Below are positions 5,638 to 9,287 of a DNA stretch of 9,287 bases, one piece after another. Below the pieces are notes generated by a model. It saw nothing but the letters and a program-made list of their open reading frames with translations, ran no database searches and was not told where the DNA came from. Source of the stretch: Methanobacteriaceae archaeon (GTDB lineage Archaea > Methanobacteriota > Methanobacteria > Methanobacteriales > Methanobacteriaceae). Each line of letters opens with the position of its first letter. Position 1 is the first letter of the stretch. The position numbers were made by a program, and so were the translations under genes. The stretch covers positions 1-9,287 of the forward strand of contig CAAGFH010000164.1 in NCBI GenBank assembly GCA_900769095.1, read 5' to 3'.

Positions 5638-6929
5638 GAGGATCTGTTTTCATATACTTTCTTAAAATACTCTTTTAAATAATTATCTCCTGCTTCATCA
5701 ATAGTTAGATTTGACTCTTTACTCATAAGCTGGAAAATATTATACAATTCCTCTTCATTATAATCTTCAAAGTATATGAATTTGTTAAATCTAGACTCTA
5801 AACCAGGATTTGAGTATAAAAACTTATCCATAAGTGCAGGATAACCAGCAACAATTACAATTAAATCGTCACGATGATCTTCCATTGCTTTTAGAAGAGT
5901 ATCAATAGCTTCAGCTCCATAATCATTTTCGCTTTTTGATGTTAAGCTGTAAGCTTCATCAATAAATAATATTCCACCAAGAGCAGACTGGATTACTTCT
6001 TGGGTTTTAATTGCAGTTTGACCAACAAAACCACCAACAAGTCCTGAACGGTCTGTTTCAACTAAATGTCCTTTTGATAAAAGTCCAATTTCACAGTATA
6101 TTTTAGATAAGAGTCTTGCAACAGTAGTCTTACCAGTTCCAGGATTTCCGGAAAATACCAAATGAAGACTCATAGGAGGCTGTTTAATTCCACGTTCACT
6201 TCTTAATTTTCTAATTCTAACAAGATTAATAAGGGAATTAACATCTTTTTTAACCTTTTCAAGACCAACAAGTTTGTTTAATTCATCAAGGTACTCTTCA
6301 AGGGAGTGTTGATCTTCTTGTTTATTTATTTCATCACTATCTGGAAGTTTCGCCGGTTTTAAAGTGATATTTTCATTTGTTAGAGTGCTTTCTAACTTTG
6401 AGATGTAGTTAGCATATAGTTTCAAAACATCTTCATTTAAATCATCATCAACTGTAATAAAGAATTTCCCAAAAATCTTAAAACAGCTAAATAACTCATT
6501 ACATGAGTTTACTTGACACATATCAAGATTTTTGGCAACATCATCAATTTCTTTAAGACAACTAAAAGATACAGGTATTTCGTCAATATTTTGTTTTGTA
6601 ATGTCTTCTTTTGTGAAATTTTTATCTAAAATTAAATTAATAAATTCCAATTCATTATCAGTTATTTTTCCATCTCCCAATCCAAGATAGGAAAAATAAT
6701 TAAACAAATCTTTTTGAATAATGTCTTCTAAGCTATTGTTTTTTAACTGCTCCATTGAAGAATAAGGAGTAAAAATATCCAATGTTTTTAAAATAAAATT
6801 CAAATTATTCAAATAATTTCTCAAATAATCAATATCTACTTTTTCAACATTGCTTTTGCAATTTGAACAGATATTTTGAGAATTATCCAGTATTGTGCCG
6901 CAATTTTTACAAACAGTCCACTCTAACAT
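5592..6929 (-). CDS. Zinc-ribbon CbbX/SpoVK-type AAA+ ATPase, frameshifted near the C-terminus
   Basis: The open frame gives 445 residues. Order: zinc ribbon CKNC...CSNC (7-24); a helical region with LGDGKITDNELEFI (84-97) that resembles a TerB-like segment; acidic linker (about 195-212); then a CbbX/CfxQ-type AAA+ module with Walker A GNPGTGKTT (261-269), the pore-loop-like GGFVGQT (299-305), Walker B ILFIDE (320-325), the sensor-1 segment IVIVAGY (357-363) and arginine finger in GLESRF (R380). Family members use ATP to remodel protein partners, usually as a hexameric ring. After S431-N432 the frame leaves the conserved tail, and the sensor-2 helix lies in the -1 frame down to 5491, so the product as read should be impaired. 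It starts at ATG 6929 with AGGT at 6940-6937 and leads an operon with a zinc-ribbon membrane protein, an SseB-domain protein and a coiled-coil protein. Confidence 0.88.
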   Translation of the reverse strand: MLEWTVCKNCGTILDNSQNICSNCKSNVEKVDIDYLRNYLNNLNFILKTLDIFTPYSSMEQLKNNSLEDIIQKDLFNYFSYLGLGDGKITDNELEFINLILDKNFTKEDITKQNIDEIPVSFSCLKEIDDVAKNLDMCQVNSCNELFSCFKIFGKFFITVDDDLNEDVLKLYANYISKLESTLTNENITLKPAKLPDSDEINKQEDQHSLEEYLDELNKLVGLEKVKKDVNSLINLVRIRKLRSERGIKQPPMSLHLVFSGNPGTGKTTVARLLSKIYCEIGLLSKGHLVETDRSGLVGGFVGQTAIKTQEVIQSALGGILFIDEAYSLTSKSENDYGAEAIDTLLKAMEDHRDDLIVIVAGYPALMDKFLYSNPGLESRFNKFIYFEDYNEEELYNIFQLMSKESNLTIDEAGDNYLKEYFKKVYENRSSNLLTEEQFVIYLKK

Positions 6930-6976
6930 ATGAAATACCTAATTAACTTTTTAGTATTATGTCTAGTTTGAAAAGT

Positions 6977-6985
6977 TAATATAAG
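6977..6985 (-). promoter_or_regulatory. TATA box of the AAA+ operon
   Basis: The minus strand reads CTTATATTA, a good archaeal TATA box, in the 71-base gap after the helicase stop. A start about 25 bases downstream, near 6955, gives a leader of about 25 bases that contains the AGGT site, so the cluster appears to have its own promoter. Confidence 0.55.
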
Positions 6986-7000
6986 TTGTGTTTAATTGAT

Positions 7001-8887
7001 TTAATAATAACCCATATCTGAAAGCTTAGCTAATTGCTTATTGAAATGCTCAGATTTATTTCCTGAACTCAAATATTTCATTATTATTTGAACCTCACTT
7101 TCATATAACTCAGTTTCATGGTAAAGTCTTGATAAACTCATATATGGATATATATCATTTAAAAACAAATCATCATCCAATAACTGTTTGAAAAACCTAA
7201 TACCATTTTCATAGTCATTATTGTTTAGATATTCATCGCCGATTTTCATTAATCTGTTTTTTTCTTCTAAATCAATTTCCATTCCTTCAATAGATCCTCT
7301 AAATCTGTCTGGCAGGAAATTACGTGGATATGATTCTTTAATATATGATTTAAAACGATTGTCAATTACATAAGTATGACAATAATCATCTAGGTATCTC
7401 ATTCCTCTTCCGTGAGTTTGAACAAGGTTAAGACAGGTTTTATAATCATACCATTCTCTGTCAATGCCGGTTCTTTGATTTATCTGTTTATCTCCCCAAT
7501 CAGGAAACGGTAATTTATAAATTATTTGAAAACGACACAAATCACCAGGTAAATCAACACCTTCACCCATTGAAGGAGATATTAAAACCAGAGGTTCATC
7601 TGATTTGATAAATTTCTCAATTACTTCTGTTTTATTTTCTTTATCATGTGTGATTAATCGGGGATTATCTAATTTATCCATAATTAAATCTCTGCATTTT
7701 AAACTGACAGTATGTATAATTCCCTTTTCATTTTTATGTTTATTTAAAATTTCATCAATTGTTTTAATACTTCTTGGAGCATTAGCCTTGATGAAACTTC
7801 TGGATAAATTATAATCCTCAAAAGCAGTAATTGGATTATTTTTAATATCAAATGGGCTTTTACGTCTGATTGCATAAATCTTATCTTCTGGAATTCCAAG
7901 CCATTTAGAAAATAGTTTCCAGTCAAGAATTGTAGCACTCATAAAAATACAAACATCAGCATAATCAAAAAGAGTAGTTCTGGTGTAGTTATTGATTTTT
8001 AAGGGCTTAAACTGAGCTATCTGATTATCTTCATCCCAATCAAAAATCCATGTTTCAGGATCAAGAGTTAAATTATCAATAAACCTGTTACAATCGCCAA
8101 TCTGATGTCTTACAAAAGCTATTTTTTCAATTAACTCAATTTTATTTAAGCTTTCAAGCTTTTCTAACTCTTCAATGTATCCTTGCTTAATTTCATTAAT
8201 AAAATCAATCCAATTAGTATACTTTGAATTGTTTAACTCATCTATTTTTTCATAAGTTAAATTATAATTAAGATATTCCTTCAAATCCCCTTTGGAAAAC
8301 TCCAATGTTAATTCATCCATTAAAGTTGATTCAAGGTTATGTGCTTCATCAAAGATTAATAACTCTCTTTTTTCAAAGTCTTTTACATAATTAAGCTCTA
8401 AAAACATGTAATAATAATTTGAAATGACAGTTTTGGAATTCAAGGCCAGATATTTTTGATAATAATATGGACAGGTATTGTCACGTCTTATTTCATTTTC
8501 CCTATTTTTAAGAGAAAACTTACAGTCAATGCCTTCTGTGATGCATTTACCTTCAGAACATGATTGATTTAAGTAATTCTGGCAATTAAAATTGGCTCTG
8601 CCTTTAACTACTCTAAAATCTTTAAAATCTCTTAAATACTGGTCTTGAAGTTGTTTGGTGATGGTTAAAATGTATGATGATTCTGACATATTGGATAAAG
8701 TAGCTGCAATGGCGGATTTACCGGTTCCAGTACCTGCTTCCAGTACAATATACTCATAACCCTGATTTATAGCTTCAATAATCTCGGAAATTGTCTCTAA
8801 TTGATCAGCTCGTGGATTTTCAAAAGGAAAATGTTTTTGAATATCAGAGTTGATTTTTGAGTAATTGCTATATTGCCAGTCCATCAT
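7001..8887 (-). CDS. XPD/DinG-like Fe-S superfamily 2 DNA helicase
   Basis: This 628-residue protein should unwind DNA 5' to 3' using ATP in repair or related DNA processing. Seen: Q-motif-like PRADQLETI (25-33), Walker A EAGTGTGKS (50-58), five cysteines at 102, 110, 115, 122 and 139 in the Fe-S domain position between motifs Ia and II (four normally hold a 4Fe-4S cluster), DEAH at 180-183, SAT at 317-319, GEGVDLPG (441-448) and motif VI QTHGRGMR (490-497). All helicase motifs are intact. Residues about 540-625 add a helical C-terminal region with TPR-like spacing (YLNNNDYENGIRFFKQLL), which is not part of the helicase core. No Shine-Dalgarno precedes the tandem ATG at 8887/8884, and a TATA box about 25 bases upstream suggests a leaderless messenger. 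It follows the Cas10-like fragment by 63 bases but is probably a separate unit. DinG and XPD subfamilies cannot be cleanly separated by eye. Confidence 0.88.
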   Translation of the reverse strand: MMDWQYSNYSKINSDIQKHFPFENPRADQLETISEIIEAINQGYEYIVLEAGTGTGKSAIAATLSNMSESSYILTITKQLQDQYLRDFKDFRVVKGRANFNCQNYLNQSCSEGKCITEGIDCKFSLKNRENEIRRDNTCPYYYQKYLALNSKTVISNYYYMFLELNYVKDFEKRELLIFDEAHNLESTLMDELTLEFSKGDLKEYLNYNLTYEKIDELNNSKYTNWIDFINEIKQGYIEELEKLESLNKIELIEKIAFVRHQIGDCNRFIDNLTLDPETWIFDWDEDNQIAQFKPLKINNYTRTTLFDYADVCIFMSATILDWKLFSKWLGIPEDKIYAIRRKSPFDIKNNPITAFEDYNLSRSFIKANAPRSIKTIDEILNKHKNEKGIIHTVSLKCRDLIMDKLDNPRLITHDKENKTEVIEKFIKSDEPLVLISPSMGEGVDLPGDLCRFQIIYKLPFPDWGDKQINQRTGIDREWYDYKTCLNLVQTHGRGMRYLDDYCHTYVIDNRFKSYIKESYPRNFLPDRFRGSIEGMEIDLEEKNRLMKIGDEYLNNNDYENGIRFFKQLLDDDLFLNDIYPYMSLSRLYHETELYESEVQIIMKYLSSGNKSEHFNKQLAKLSDMGYY

Positions 8888-8904
8888 TATATCATATTAT
8901 TTAG

Positions 8905-8916
8905 ATTTTATAATTA
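8905..8916 (-). promoter_or_regulatory. TATA box of the helicase gene, implying leaderless start
   Basis: The minus strand reads TAATTATAAAAT. Its core TTATAAAAT is centred about 22-26 bases before the ATG at 8887, the spacing expected when transcription begins at or next to the start codon. The absence of a ribosome site agrees. Confidence 0.45.
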
Positions 8917-8950
8917 AACCAATTATTCCAAGAGCATTTGAAAAGTAATA

Positions 8951-9287
8951 TTAAAAGTCAAATATCTTTTCAAATTCTTCCCAGCTTAACGGTTCATTAA
9001 ACATTGTAATTTTATTTTTTCCACTGCTTTTTGATATTTTAAGTTCTCTATCAGCCATTATTGCTGCTTTTCCTATTGAAAATTCTGGTTTAACAATTAC
9101 AATTCCTGCTGAAAGATTAATTAAATCATTATTTGTTGCCCATTTTTTGAATTTATTTCTAAACTCCAATGCAAACTTAATTACATCATCATATGGACCT
9201 ACAGCAAGTAAATCATCTTCACCTGAGTAAATAACATATATTGAAGATACACCTTCGCCTTTTGGAAGTTTTCCTTTTGGTTTAAAA
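8951..9287 (-). CDS. cas10: Cas10/Csm1-like CRISPR effector, C-terminal part (5' end outside window)
   Basis: The visible 111 residues match the second palm (cyclase/polymerase) domain of Cas10, the large subunit of type III CRISPR effectors that makes cyclic oligoadenylate when target RNA is bound. Seen in order: YSGEDDLLAVGPYDDVI (20-36), in which the GGDD active site reads GEDD at 22-25 (9223-9212); LSAGIVIVKPEFSI near the middle; then the helix with SKSSGKNKITMF and PLSWEEFEKI at the end. The order and wording fit Csm1/Cas10 well and GGDEF cyclases less well. The protein stops right after this strand, whereas Csm1 normally carries a further helical C-terminal domain that contacts the small subunit, so the gene may be shortened or a Cmr2-like or standalone variant. 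No csm2-5 genes follow downstream and no CRISPR array is in the window. The HD nuclease and first palm would be to the right of it. Confidence 0.82.
   Translation of the reverse strand, partial: FKPKGKLPKGEGVSSIYVIYSGEDDLLAVGPYDDVIKFALEFRNKFKKWATNNDLINLSAGIVIVKPEFSIGKAAIMADRELKISKSSGKNKITMFNEPLSWEEFEKIFDF

Noticed and set aside
5605..5640. Programmed -1 frameshifting as the main explanation for the AAA+ gene
   Set aside because: The heptamer fits, but there is no clear downstream hairpin or pseudoknot and a one-T loss in a homopolymer restores the family motif exactly; kept only as an alternative.
7001..9287. A type IV CRISPR locus (DinG beside a CRISPR effector)
   Set aside because: The effector fragment is Cas10-like rather than Csf1, the helicase has its own leaderless promoter, and XPD/DinG-like helicases are common housekeeping genes in methanogens.

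Overview
The window is AT-rich and looks like chromosomal DNA of a methanogenic archaeon, most likely Methanobrevibacter or a close relative in the Methanobacteriales. The evidence is lysine-, asparagine- and isoleucine-rich proteins, AGGTGA-type ribosome sites, archaeal TATA boxes (such as TTTATATA at 2406-2413), U-tract terminators, an XPD/DinG-like Fe-S helicase and a Cas10 fragment. The genus is an inference from style and gene content. All recognisable genes are on the minus strand except one small secreted protein at 2495-2872.

Read in the direction of transcription (right to left): 9287-8951 is the 3' end of a Cas10/Csm1-like gene with an altered GGDD motif and no room for the usual C-terminal domain. 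8887-7001 is an Fe-S superfamily 2 helicase with a likely leaderless start. A TATA box at 6977-6985 then starts a tight cluster: a zinc-ribbon CbbX/SpoVK-type AAA+ ATPase (6929-5592, with a frameshift that displaces its sensor-2 tail to 5491-5630), a zinc-ribbon membrane protein with duplicated membrane hairpins, a tandem SseB-domain protein, and an unrecognised protein with a charged coiled coil. A perfect hairpin at 2875-2892 ends this cluster and also the convergent 2495-2872 gene.

The 2495-2872 gene encodes a small exported histidine- and lysine-rich repeat protein. Its promoter carries alternating TTAGGT/ACCTAA half-sites of the kind bound by DtxR-family metal regulators. Divergent from it are two translationally coupled small acidic proteins of unknown function (2338-1758), ended by an A7/T7 terminator. 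Last come gpsA (sn-glycerol-3-phosphate dehydrogenase, 1667-696) and a LicC-like cytidylyltransferase that leaves the window at base 1. Because archaeal membrane lipids use glycerol-1-phosphate, this pair points to a separate glycerol-3-phosphate or CDP-activated surface-polymer pathway.

The best candidates for something undescribed are the AAA+/zinc-ribbon membrane/SseB/coiled-coil operon and the metal-operator-controlled His-rich secreted protein. No rRNA, tRNA, CRISPR array, transposase or gene-free stretch over 300 bases was seen.
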